Shown here one piece after another: positions 48,610 through 56,806 of a stretch of 64,000 nucleotides of DNA. Position 1 is the first letter of the stretch, and each line of letters begins with the position of its first letter. Source of the stretch: an uncultured Eubacteriales bacterium (GTDB lineage Bacteria > Bacillota > Clostridia > Christensenellales > CAG-138); contig CADCMN010000014.1 of the NCBI GenBank assembly GCA_902802575.1, forward strand, positions 1-64,000, written 5' to 3'. Under the pieces are notes generated by a model that was not told the DNA's origin, made no database searches, and saw nothing but the letters and a program-made list of their open reading frames with translations. Made by a program: the position numbers and the translations under genes.

Positions 48610-49097
48610 ATGGAATACCTGTTTGAAACAGAACGCCTGAGAGTACGGAGATTCGAGGCAGAGGACGCCGCGGCGCTGTACAGGATCCACCTTGATGAGG
48701 AAGTCAAAAAGTGGATACCCGATGAGAGCTATTCGGATCTGGAGGAAGCGCTCAAAGCTGCGGCGTTCTACGCCGACCGTGTGGTGCGGCAAAGGTTGCC
48801 GTACGTGCTGGCCGTAGAAACCCGGAGGAAGTGGAAATCGGGTTTGTGATCCGCCAGGAATCCCGGGGAAAAGGATACGCAACCGAAGTGCTGCAAGCGA
48901 TGACGGCATACGCGATCAGGACGTTCCATGTCAGCGTCCTATACGGACGTGTCATGAAGGGGAACGACGCTTCTGTCAGAGTCCTCGAAAAGAGCGGCTA
49001 CAGCTTTGTCACAGAGGAGATCGGCGCCGAGGACGACCCGTACGGCAACGGTATGCTGGTATACAGATATGCCTGTTCGCCGACCGCCGCATCGTGA
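48610..49097 (+). pseudogene. GNAT acetyltransferase, broken by internal deletion and frameshift
   Basis: The N-terminal half (TERLRVRRFEAEDAAALYRIHLDEEVKKWIP, 48610-48849) reads in one frame to LAVETRRKWKSGL-stop. The C-terminal half, with the acetyl-CoA loop VEIGFVIRQESRGKGYATEVLQAM and VRVLEKSGYSF, is in another frame from about 48816. The join lacks the usual 15-25-residue strand between them, so both a deletion and a frameshift occurred. Its 3' end runs out of frame into the second trpS 3' copy, giving an artificial tail CSPTAAS. Confidence 0.8.
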
Positions 49098-49135
49098 AGG
49101 AATGGGCCAAGCAGCTCAAGGCGGCGAAGCTGTAA
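49077..49135 (+). repeat. Direct repeat, copy 2 (orphan trpS 3' end)
   Basis: A 59-bp near-copy of the trpS end, in frame for the TrpS C-terminus and ending at a TAA, but with no trpS body attached. Four mismatches to copy 1 (one changes Glu to Ala) suggest two alleles rather than a fresh duplication. Confidence 0.9.
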
Positions 49136-49154
49136 TCCTCAAATATGTATGCAC

Positions 49155-49186
49155 AAACCGGAGGACGAACGCCCTCCGGTTTCTTT
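49155..49186 (+). terminator. Terminator after trpS copy 2
   Basis: AAACCGGAGG (49155-49164) pairs with CCTCCGGTTT (49173-49182), then CTTT. Probably the original end of the trpS operon. Confidence 0.75.
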
Positions 49187-49199
49187 GCGCGTCAATGCA

Positions 49200-50777
49200 T
49201 CAGAAAATGATTCCTCCGGTGACGGGGTCCAGGATGAACCAGAAGCCCTCCTTCTTCACGATGGAGACGCCGTCGGATGCCAGGCCGATGGAATCGAACT
49301 CCGGCTCCCGCACGACAACGCCGTTCCAGTCGATCAGGCCGAACCGGTCGCCCTGCTTTACCTTCAGCAGCATGGTCTCATCTCCCAGCAGGGTGATCCC
49401 GTCCCAGGTTGGGCCGAAGACGATCTCCCCGTCCGCTGTCATTAGGCCCCTCGGCCCGCCCTTGGTTTCGCTGAAGCTGAAATGGGTCCCCAGCCTGGTG
49501 ATCCCAGGATAGGTCTTGTCGAGCACAGGGACGCCTGTGGCGTCAATGACGGTACAATCCCAGTCATCGCCGTTCTTCTTGCCCACGATGGCCCGCCCAT
49601 CCGTGAAGCTGCCGGCGGAATCCCACTGGGCCGGGATGACCATGTTGCCAGTCCTGTCAATATAGCCCTGCTTCCCGTCCTTATGAACGATTGCCAGGTC
49701 CTCGCTGAACATATACAGCCGCTCAAAGGAGAGCGGGATCACCAGTTCGCCCGCTGTGTCAATGGCGCCGTACAGCCCGTCCCGGGAGACGATGGCGATG
49801 CCGTCCTTGAAACGGCTCGCCGTATCCCAGGCCAGAGGGATCACAACCTTCCCCTCGGTATCCACATACCCCCATTTGAGCACGCCCTTGACGTCGTATT
49901 TGGCAACGGCGGCCAACCCTTCGCTGAAGTCGCCGGCGTTGTCATAGTTGTTTTTCTCCACGCGGGACCCATCCCGGCGGATGTGATAGAACGCTGTCGC
50001 CACGTCGGAAGATTGGTTTCCGATAAAGGTGGTGAATTTCATATAGGGGGGATCCACGTTGGCGCCGTTCGTCAGGAACATGGTTTTATTGGGCTTCTTG
50101 CCGATGCCCACCTTGGCGATACCGTCCATGAAGCCGCCCACATAATAGAACTTGTCCTTCGTCAGCAGCTTCCCATCCGCCACCAAATAGTTGTAGCCTT
50201 CATGATCGATGCTCTGATATTTATTGTTTTTGATGGTTGCCCGGTAGATCTCCACCGCTGGGAAGACGTCCCGATCAAAGACGTCATTATAATCAACGTA
50301 CACAGACCCGCTGTCCATGTTGCGGAAGACGGTCTGGCCGTTTTTGTCGATCAGCACATCGTGGACCGCACCCCGTTCGGAATAGGAGGCCACCGCAAGT
50401 CCGTTCCGGAACAGGCCGGCAAACCTGTATTGGGCGGGGATGACCACCTGCCCGGCGGTGTCGATAAACCCATAGTTGCCGGCAGCGTCCTTGAACCACG
50501 CCAGCCCTTCGCTGAACTTTTCGGCCACCGATCCCTTGGCCGTGCCGCTGGTCCTCACCGTCGGCAGCGGAGACGGCGTTGCCGTGGGCGCCGGCGTGGG
50601 CTCAGGCGTGGGCTCCGGGGTGGGAACGGGCGTGGAGCTGGCGGTGGTCGCCTGGGCTTCCATCTCCGCTTCAGCCTTGAACGTACCCGACGTATCGGCC
50701 TTCCTCTCGCCGGATGCGCAGGCAAACAGCGCGCTGACCATCAGGATCAGCAGCAATATGGATATGGTTTTCTTCAT
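49200..50777 (-). CDS. WG-repeat lipoprotein
   Basis: A 525-residue exported lipoprotein. The signal peptide ends in a lipobox SALFAC with lipidated Cys20, followed by a Thr/Pro/Glu-rich linker (about 48-72, PEPTPEPTP-type) and then WG (KWG) beta repeats: units such as FSEGLAWFKDAAGNYGFIDTAGQVVIPAQY and FKDGIAIVSRDGLYGAIDTAGELVIPLSF recur about eight times. WG repeats are thought to mediate binding; the ligand is unknown. It sits alone between the trpS operon (converging) and the EF-G paralogue. Confidence 0.88.
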   Translation of the reverse strand: MKKTISILLLILMVSALFACASGERKADTSGTFKAEAEMEAQATTASSTPVPTPEPTPEPTPAPTATPSPLPTVRTSGTAKGSVAEKFSEGLAWFKDAAGNYGFIDTAGQVVIPAQYRFAGLFRNGLAVASYSERGAVHDVLIDKNGQTVFRNMDSGSVYVDYNDVFDRDVFPAVEIYRATIKNNKYQSIDHEGYNYLVADGKLLTKDKFYYVGGFMDGIAKVGIGKKPNKTMFLTNGANVDPPYMKFTTFIGNQSSDVATAFYHIRRDGSRVEKNNYDNAGDFSEGLAAVAKYDVKGVLKWGYVDTEGKVVIPLAWDTASRFKDGIAIVSRDGLYGAIDTAGELVIPLSFERLYMFSEDLAIVHKDGKQGYIDRTGNMVIPAQWDSAGSFTDGRAIVGKKNGDDWDCTVIDATGVPVLDKTYPGITRLGTHFSFSETKGGPRGLMTADGEIVFGPTWDGITLLGDETMLLKVKQGDRFGLIDWNGVVVREPEFDSIGLASDGVSIVKKEGFWFILDPVTGGIIF

Positions 50778-50812
50778 CTCTTCTCTCCCCTTCCGTTATC
50801 TCCCAGAAACAG

Positions 50813-50840
50813 AAAACAGGAGGGGGTTTCCTCCCTCCTG
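50813..50840 (-). terminator. Terminator of the EF-G-like gene
   Basis: On the minus strand CAGGAGGG and CCCTCCTG pair around an 8-nt loop and are followed by TTTTC, 13 bp after the stop. Confidence 0.7.
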
Positions 50841-50853
50841 ACAGATAGAGTGC

Positions 50854-52956
50854 TTACTCGTCCTCTTCGTCCTCGATCTTGGCCGCCTCGATGATCTTCT
50901 TGCCCTTGTCGCCCGGCACGTCCTCGTAGCGGACGAACTCGCTCTTGAAGGAGCCGCGGGCCTGGGTCATGGCCAGCAGGTCGGTGGCGTACTTGGTCAT
51001 TTCCGCGAGAGGCGCTTCGGCCACCACCTCGGTGAGGCCGCCGTCCACGGGGTTCATGCCGAGCATCCGGCCCCGACGACGGTTCAGATCGCCGATGATG
51101 TCGCCCACGTTGTCGTTGGGCACCAGGATGTCATAGCGATAGATGGGCTCGATGAGGGCGGGAGACGCCTTCACGCAGGCCGCCTTATAGGCAAGACGGG
51201 CCGCGGACTTGAAGGCCACTTCCTTGGAATCCACGGGATGGTACTTGCCGAAGAACAGGGTCGCCTTGACGCCGATCATGGGATAGCCGGCCAGGACGCC
51301 GTGCTGCATGGCCTCGCGCAGGCCCTTGCCGTGCTGCATGGCCTCGCGCAGGCCCTTGTCCACGGCGGGGATGAACTCGCGAGGGACCACGCCGCCCACG
51401 ATGGCATCCACGAACTCGTAGTCCACGCCTTCGTCGGCGGGCTCGAACTTGATGTTGACCACGCCGAACTGGCCGCTGCCGCCGGTCTGCTTCTTATGCT
51501 TGCCTTCGGCCTCCGCGGTGGAGCGGATGGTCTCACGGTAGGGGATGCGCTGCTCGTTCAGAGTGGCTTCCACGTTGAACTTGTTCTTGAGCTTGCTGCA
51601 CACCACGTCGATGTGCTTCTCGCCCAGACCGCACAGGAGCACGTCACCGGTCTCGATGTTCTTCTCGATGGTGATGGTGGGATCCTCCTCACGGATGCGG
51701 TTGAGGCCGGCGATGACCTTGTCGTCCTCGCCCTTGTTCTTGGCCGCGATGGCCAGCGCGATGCAGGCCTTGGGGAAGTCGATGGGCTCGACCTTCACGA
51801 TGTCGCTCTGCTCACAGAGGGTATCGTTGGTGGCGGTGAACTGGAGCTTGGCCAGGGCGCCGATGTCGCCGGCGTTCAGCTTATCCACGGCGATGGCCTT
51901 CTTGCCCCGCATGATCACGGGGGCGGTGGGCTTCTCCGCCTTCTCGCTGGTCACGTTGTAGGGCGCCACGTTGATGTCCAGGGTGCCGCGATGGACCTTC
52001 ACGATGGAGTACTTGCCGAACTGGTCGTTGATGGTCTTGGCCACGGTGGCGACCATCTTGCCGTCCCGGGTGAGCTCCACGGCGTTGCCGCCAAGATCGG
52101 TGGCGGCGGGGAGCTTGGCGTCGGCGGCGGAGGGCAGGTAGTGGACGATGTTGTCCAGCAGGGTGAACACGCCGGCGTTATTGAGAGCGGAGGTGCAGAC
52201 CACGGGGGTGACCGTGCCTTCCTTCACACCCTTGCTGAGACCGAAGAGGATGTCCTCCTTGGGCAGCTCCATCTCCTCGAAGTACTTCTCCATGAGCTCC
52301 TCATCCGCCTCGGCAGCGGCCTCGGTCAGCTTCTCATAGAGGGTCTGCGCTTCGTCGCTCAGGTTCCCAGGGATGGCCACTTCCTTCAGGTTCTTGCCGT
52401 CGAACATGTACGCGGTCATGTTGATGATGTCCACGAAGCCCTTGAAGGCGCCGCCCTGCATGATGGGCAGCTGGATGGGGACCACGTTGGGGCCGAACTT
52501 CTCGTTGACCGCAGCCATGACCTTCTCAAAGGAAGCGTTCTCACGGTCCATCTGGTTGATGACCATCATCCGGGGCATGGCCTGGGCCTGGCACATGGCC
52601 ATGGCCTTCTCGGCGCCTACCACGGGGCCGGAGACGGCGCCCACCACGATAAGGGCACTGTCGGCCAGGAACGCGGCGGAAGCCACGTCACCGTAGAAGT
52701 CGTAGCCGCCCGGGGCGTCGATAAAGTTGATCTTGGTGTTCTTCCACTCCACGGGCTCCACGGACATATTGATGGAGCAGCCGCGCTTGGCTTCTTCGGG
52801 ATCGAAGTCGGAGACGGTGGTGCCGTTCTCCACCTTGCCGATACGGTCGACGAGGCCGGTATCGAACAAAATGGTCTCTACGAGAGTGGTTTTTCCTTCG
52901 CCGGCATGGCCGAACACGCCCACGTTGCGAATGGATTCAGCGGTATAGTTTTTCAT
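50854..52956 (-). CDS. Elongation factor G paralogue (EF-G2-like)
   Basis: A 700-residue translational GTPase with the five-domain EF-G layout. P-loop GHAGEGKTTL, switch I RGCSINMS and NQMDRE are present, but the G3 motif reads DAPGGYDF, lacking the catalytic His of DTPGH; this places it with FusA2-type paralogues, whose role is less clear than that of the main EF-G. Domain IV carries KGLREAMQHG twice in a row (about residues 533-552) where relatives have it once, caused by a perfect 30-bp tandem duplication. Expression has its own TTGACA promoter and a 5' leader of about 80 nt with a hairpin. Confidence 0.88.
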   Translation of the reverse strand: MKNYTAESIRNVGVFGHAGEGKTTLVETILFDTGLVDRIGKVENGTTVSDFDPEEAKRGCSINMSVEPVEWKNTKINFIDAPGGYDFYGDVASAAFLADSALIVVGAVSGPVVGAEKAMAMCQAQAMPRMMVINQMDRENASFEKVMAAVNEKFGPNVVPIQLPIMQGGAFKGFVDIINMTAYMFDGKNLKEVAIPGNLSDEAQTLYEKLTEAAAEADEELMEKYFEEMELPKEDILFGLSKGVKEGTVTPVVCTSALNNAGVFTLLDNIVHYLPSAADAKLPAATDLGGNAVELTRDGKMVATVAKTINDQFGKYSIVKVHRGTLDINVAPYNVTSEKAEKPTAPVIMRGKKAIAVDKLNAGDIGALAKLQFTATNDTLCEQSDIVKVEPIDFPKACIALAIAAKNKGEDDKVIAGLNRIREEDPTITIEKNIETGDVLLCGLGEKHIDVVCSKLKNKFNVEATLNEQRIPYRETIRSTAEAEGKHKKQTGGSGQFGVVNIKFEPADEGVDYEFVDAIVGGVVPREFIPAVDKGLREAMQHGKGLREAMQHGVLAGYPMIGVKATLFFGKYHPVDSKEVAFKSAARLAYKAACVKASPALIEPIYRYDILVPNDNVGDIIGDLNRRRGRMLGMNPVDGGLTEVVAEAPLAEMTKYATDLLAMTQARGSFKSEFVRYEDVPGDKGKKIIEAAKIEDEEDE
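51299..51358. repeat. Perfect 30-bp tandem duplication inside the EF-G paralogue
   Basis: Two identical 30-bp units (51299-51328 and 51329-51358), in frame, each encoding ten residues of domain IV just before VLAGYP. Confidence 0.95.
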
Positions 52957-52999
52957 CCTGTTTCCCCCTGTTGGTTTGTTTCTCTAATGTATATCTTCT

Positions 53000-53019
53000 G
53001 TGGAGAAAGAAATCTCCAC
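53000..53019 (-). promoter_or_regulatory. Hairpin in the 5' leader of the EF-G paralogue
   Basis: GTGGAGA (53000-53006) and TCTCCAC (53013-53019) form a 7-bp stem about 45 bp before the ATG. No T-run follows. It may affect mRNA stability or translation. Confidence 0.4.
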
Positions 53020-53045
53020 GCAAATACCCATTTTAGCTAAAGGGT

Positions 53046-53075
53046 ATAATAACACAGATACAACGTCTTTGTCAA
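53046..53075 (-). promoter_or_regulatory. Promoter of the EF-G paralogue
   Basis: On the minus strand a perfect TTGACA (53070-53075), an 18-bp spacer and TATTAT (53046-53051), right after the ahcY stop. Confidence 0.75.
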
Positions 53076-53078
53076 ATG

Positions 53079-54341
53079 TTAAACCCGCCAGCTTTGCAAA
53101 TATTCCGCCTGTATCGGGGTCAGGGCGTCGAGATGTACCCCCATGGCGGCAAGCTTCTTGCGGGCCACCTGCTCGTCGATGTCCTGCGGCACGGCATACA
53201 GCTTCTTTTCCAGCCGTTCGTGGTTCCGGGCGATGTGCCGGGCGGACAGGGCCTGGATGGCAAAGCTCATGTCCATGATCTCCGCCGGATGGCCGTCGCC
53301 GGAGGCCAGGTTCACCAGCCGCCCTTCCGCCAGCACATAGACCCAGCGGTCCTTGTCCAGCCGGAACCCCTCGATGTTGGGCTTCATCTCCCGGCGTTCG
53401 AGAGCGTTCTCCCGAAGCCATTTCACATCCACCTCCACGTCGAAGTGGCCGGCGTTGCAGAGGAGGGCGCCGTTCTTCATGTGCGCAAAGTGCTCTGCGG
53501 TGACCACGTCCCTGTCCCCGGTGACGGTGACGAACAGGTCCCCCACCCGGGCCGCTTCCGCCATGGGCATGACCGCGAACCCGTCCATGATGGCTTCGAT
53601 GGCCTTCACCGGGTCCACTTCGGTGACGATCACGTGGGCGCCCAGGCCCTTGGCGCGCATGGCCACGCCCTTGCCGCACCAGCCGTAGCCCGCCACCACG
53701 CAGGTCTTTCCGGCCACGATCAGATTGGTGGTCCGGTCGATCCCGTCGAAGACGGACTGACCCGTGCCGTACCGGTTGTCGAAGAGGTGCTTGCAGTCGG
53801 CGTCGTTCACGTCCATCATGGGGAAGGGCAGCACGCCGGCCTTTTCCATGGCCTTGAGGCGGATGACGCCGGTGGTGGTCTCCTCGCAGCCGCCCAGGAT
53901 ATGGTCCTTCAGCTCCGGATGCCGTTCCATGACGGCGGAGACCAGATCACTGCCGTCGTCGATGAGGATATCCGGCCTGTGGGAGAGGACCCGGTCGATG
54001 TTCTGCGCATATTCCTCGGCGGTGCAGCCATGGAGGGCGTACACGTGCATGGGCGCGCTCTCCCCGTTCCCGTGGGCGAGGGCCGCCGCCACGTCGTCCT
54101 GGGTGGACAGGGGGTTGCTGCCCGTGACGATCATATTGGCGCCGCCCGCCTGGAGCACCCGGCACAGGTAGGCGGTCTTGGCCTCCAGGTGCACCGACAG
54201 GCCCACCGTGAGGCCGGCGAAGGGCTGCTCCTTTTCAAAGTCGGCTCGGATGCCGTTCAGCAGCGGCATGTTCCGCCGGACCCATTCGATCTTGTTCTCC
54301 CCCGAGGGATAGAGGGAAATGTCTCGGATAACGCTGTCCAT
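53079..54341 (-). CDS. ahcY: Adenosylhomocysteinase
   Basis: Splits S-adenosylhomocysteine into adenosine and homocysteine, recycling the by-product of SAM methyltransferases. The 420-residue protein has GLSVHLEAKTAYL near residue 46, VTGSNPLSTQDDVAAAL, GGCEETTTGV, the NAD-binding VVAGYGWCGKGVAMRAKGLGA (about 208-228), GHFDVEVD and the C-terminal tail. The ATG at 54341 has AGGAGGA 5 bp upstream; the long upstream in-frame extension overlaps the hydrolase gene antisense-free frame and is not conserved. It follows that hydrolase by 11 bp. Confidence 0.95.
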   Translation of the reverse strand: MDSVIRDISLYPSGENKIEWVRRNMPLLNGIRADFEKEQPFAGLTVGLSVHLEAKTAYLCRVLQAGGANMIVTGSNPLSTQDDVAAALAHGNGESAPMHVYALHGCTAEEYAQNIDRVLSHRPDILIDDGSDLVSAVMERHPELKDHILGGCEETTTGVIRLKAMEKAGVLPFPMMDVNDADCKHLFDNRYGTGQSVFDGIDRTTNLIVAGKTCVVAGYGWCGKGVAMRAKGLGAHVIVTEVDPVKAIEAIMDGFAVMPMAEAARVGDLFVTVTGDRDVVTAEHFAHMKNGALLCNAGHFDVEVDVKWLRENALERREMKPNIEGFRLDKDRWVYVLAEGRLVNLASGDGHPAEIMDMSFAIQALSARHIARNHERLEKKLYAVPQDIDEQVARKKLAAMGVHLDALTPIQAEYLQSWRV

Positions 54342-54352
54342 GTGGTTCCTCC

Positions 54353-55006
54353 TTATTGGCAAAAATCCTGAATGATATAGGCGATCCTGTCGCTGTGGTT
54401 GATATAGCTGCCGTGGTCCTCCCCCGGCAGGATCAACATCTCCGCTCCGGGGATGGTCTCGGCGATGAAGCGGGTGTTCCGCTCCCGAATGATGTCCCGG
54501 CTCCCCGCCACCACCAGCGTCCGGGCTCGGATGGCGCGAAGGTCCTCGGCGGGGATGTGGGGCTCCGTGAGCAAAACGGTGTTGTAGATGTTGGGGTCCT
54601 GTTTGTGCTCCCAGCGGATCTCCATATAGGCCCGGCGCTTCAGGGCGCGCGGGCGGGTGTTGGCCCCGCAGACGATCAGATCCGTGACCCGGTCCGTCCA
54701 TGGCGCCGCCAGCAGGGCCACGATGCCCCCGTCGGAGTAGCCGCAGAGGACCGCGTCCCACAGGTCCAGCTCCTCCAGGAACGCCAGCAGATCCGAGGCC
54801 ATGTCCTCATAGTGGAGCTCGTCCACCATGTCGCTGTCCCCGTGACCCCGGCTGTCCAGGGCAAAGCAGGTGAAACGCTCCCCCAGCACCTCTACAGCTT
54901 CGTCGAAGATGGTATGGTCCTCCCCGTTGCCGTGGAGCAGCACCAGAGGCCGCCCCTCCCCGTATTGCTCGTACCAGAGCCGTATGTCGTTCACGAAAGC
55001 GTCCAT
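54353..55006 (-). CDS. Alpha/beta hydrolase
   Basis: A 217-residue serine hydrolase with LVLLHGNGED for the oxyanion hole, ALDSRGHGDSD, nucleophile elbow GYSDGG with Ser about 90, Asp in VVAGSRDIIRE and His in LPGEDHGSY. The substrate cannot be read from the sequence. GGAGGA lies 6 bp before the ATG. It is the first gene before ahcY and may share its transcript; a terminator separates it from the protease gene upstream. Confidence 0.85.
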   Translation of the reverse strand: MDAFVNDIRLWYEQYGEGRPLVLLHGNGEDHTIFDEAVEVLGERFTCFALDSRGHGDSDMVDELHYEDMASDLLAFLEELDLWDAVLCGYSDGGIVALLAAPWTDRVTDLIVCGANTRPRALKRRAYMEIRWEHKQDPNIYNTVLLTEPHIPAEDLRAIRARTLVVAGSRDIIRERNTRFIAETIPGAEMLILPGEDHGSYINHSDRIAYIIQDFCQ

Positions 55007-55015
55007 GGCTTCCTC

Positions 55016-55039
55016 CTAAAAAAGCCGCCCTGCGGCGGC
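55016..55039 (-). terminator. Terminator of the CtpA-type protease gene
   Basis: On the minus strand AGCCGCC-GCAG-GGCGGCT with a following run of six T, just after the protease stop and before the hydrolase start. Confidence 0.8.
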
Positions 55040-55053
55040 TGAATGTTGCAGCG

Positions 55054-56292
55054 TTACCGATCCAGGCCCCTGAGGTATTCCACCGCCGCCTGCAGCTGGG
55101 TGTCGCTCTCATAGGGGATGGACGGAATGGAGTAGTAGGTCACATCCTCGGGCAGCTCCACGATGTGATCCGGGGTGATGCCCGTGTCCTGGATGCATAC
55201 GTCGTTGGGCGTATAATAGGCGTCGGTGGTGAACTTGATGGTGCCGTCCCGGCCGAAGTTGATGTCGAAATAGGTCTGGACGATGCCCTTGCCGTAGGTG
55301 ACGGTGCCGAACAGCACCGCTACGCCGTTGTCCTTCAGGGCGCCGGAAAGGAGCTCGCTGGCGGAGGCGGAATAGCCGTTGACCAGCATGGCGACGGGCA
55401 GATCCAATCCGTCGGAATGGGTTTTGAAGACCGTCTCCTTATTGACGCGGCTCTTGACGGTGGTGATGACGCGGCCCTTGGGCAGGAAGAGATCGGCGAT
55501 GTCGCACACGTCGTTGAGGGAACCGCCCAGATCGTCCCGCACGTCCAGTACCAGGGCTTTCATGCCTTGGCCTTTGAGATCCTCCAAAGCGTCCTTCACC
55601 TCCCGGACCACCTGGCCGTGGAAGGCGGAGATGTAGATGTAGCCGATGGAGGAATCCAGCATCTTATAGGTGACATAGGGGGAATACACCTGGCGCATGA
55701 CGACGGTGAAGGTCAGCTCCTGGCCGTCCCGCAGCACCACCACGGTGTTCTCATCCCCTTCCTCGTGGGTGAGATAATTCAAAAACGTCTGCAGGTCTTT
55801 TCCTTCCGCCGATTCCCCGTTGGCTTGGATCAGCTGGTCGCCCACCTGGATGCCCGCCTCCTGGGCAGGCGTGTTGTCATAGACCGCGGTGATAATAAAG
55901 ACGCCCTCGCCTTGCTCGGACACCAGCACGCCCATGCCGATGAAGTTGCCGGAGTTGCTGGAAAGGAGGCTGTCGTATTCCTCTTTGGTGTAATACTCGG
56001 CATATTTATCCCCCATGTAGGAGGAAAGGCCCTTCAGAGCGCCGGTGACAATGCTCTGCTGGGTCTTGTCGTCGAAGAAGTAGTAATTCTTCTTCACCAG
56101 CTCAATGGCCTCTGACACGGGCTCTAGCTCGCTGAACCGACGCACATAGTACAGGGAGGTGAAGAGCACGGCAAACGTGGCCGACAAAACGGCGCACAGC
56201 AAACAGAGCCACAGGCTGACGCGGGCGACTCTCCTTTTCTTTTTTCTGGGTTCCGCAGAATAGGGTTCAAACGAAAAACTGGTCTCTTCCAT
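55054..56292 (-). CDS. S41 family C-terminal processing peptidase
   Basis: A 412-residue membrane-anchored protease of the CtpA/CtpB type. It has one helix at about 28-50, a PDZ domain (about 115-200: GVFIITAVYDNTPAQEAGIQVGDQLIQANGE), and the S41 catalytic domain with Ser310 in NGYSASASE and Lys335 in TYGKGIVQ, spaced 25 residues as in Bacillus CtpB (Ser309/Lys334). CtpB cleaves SpoIVFA in the sporulation cascade; whether this protein does so is not shown. It follows the small P-loop gene by 12 bp. Confidence 0.93.
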   Translation of the reverse strand: MEETSFSFEPYSAEPRKKKRRVARVSLWLCLLCAVLSATFAVLFTSLYYVRRFSELEPVSEAIELVKKNYYFFDDKTQQSIVTGALKGLSSYMGDKYAEYYTKEEYDSLLSSNSGNFIGMGVLVSEQGEGVFIITAVYDNTPAQEAGIQVGDQLIQANGESAEGKDLQTFLNYLTHEEGDENTVVVLRDGQELTFTVVMRQVYSPYVTYKMLDSSIGYIYISAFHGQVVREVKDALEDLKGQGMKALVLDVRDDLGGSLNDVCDIADLFLPKGRVITTVKSRVNKETVFKTHSDGLDLPVAMLVNGYSASASELLSGALKDNGVAVLFGTVTYGKGIVQTYFDINFGRDGTIKFTTDAYYTPNDVCIQDTGITPDHIVELPEDVTYYSIPSIPYESDTQLQAAVEYLRGLDR

Positions 56293-56304
56293 GAATACAA
56301 CAGG

Positions 56305-56718
56305 TCACGCCATTATAAATGGACGCATGAAATCCGGCAAAGAATCCTCACCCTTGCTGACAGAAAGGATGACATGGAGAGCATGCTGCTGGGAGAGGGC
56401 CTCCAGCTGCTCGAAGAAGGACCCCAGTTCAGAAAGATCCGCACGGATCACATTTTCAAACCGGTCCACAAACACATATTCCAAATCGAAATCCGACGCG
56501 CACAGGCCGCACAAAAAGCCCAGGAACATATCGGGATCGTTGAGCGCATAGTCCGTCACGTTGATGAAGCGGATGCTGTATCCCAAATCGTACATGTAGC
56601 TGTTGTCGTCGTCGATGAACACCATGCTGCCTTTTGCCTGATCGGAAATGCCGTTGGCCAGAGAGATGATCCTCTTGGTCTTTCCGGTTCCCTTTTCTCC
56701 ACAGATGATCTCGATCAA
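56305..56718 (-). CDS. Small P-loop protein of unknown function
   Basis: A 137-residue soluble protein with a Walker A GEKGTGKTK (7-15) at the N-terminus and a hydrophobic beta strand followed by acidic residues, LEYVFVDRFENV (about 80-91), that could serve as Walker B. Database entries of this size in Clostridia are often called PilT-like, which I do not think is informative. It probably binds ATP. It precedes the S41 protease on the same strand and may share its transcript. Confidence 0.65.
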   Translation of the reverse strand: MIEIICGEKGTGKTKRIISLANGISDQAKGSMVFIDDDNSYMYDLGYSIRFINVTDYALNDPDMFLGFLCGLCASDFDLEYVFVDRFENVIRADLSELGSFFEQLEALSQQHALHVILSVSKGEDSLPDFMRPFIMA

Positions 56719-56806
56719 TTCATACGCCTCCTTCGATGGTATAGTAGTATTGTACGCTGAAACGACTTTTTTTGCAAGCAGAGAAACGCTATCCTGCCAA
56801 AATGAT

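Noticed and set aside
49200-50777. Adhesin or toxin reading of the WG-repeat protein
   Set aside because: Only a lipobox, a Pro/Thr linker and WG repeats are visible; there is no toxin domain or sortase motif.
51238-53040. A 600-codon plus-strand frame opposite the EF-G paralogue
   Set aside because: Antisense shadow; it even repeats the 30-bp duplication as AVLHGLAQAL twice.
53079-54761. A longer 560-residue adenosylhomocysteinase
   Set aside because: The first 140 residues are Arg/Gly/His-rich and lie over the hydrolase gene; the family start and a good ribosome site are at 54341.
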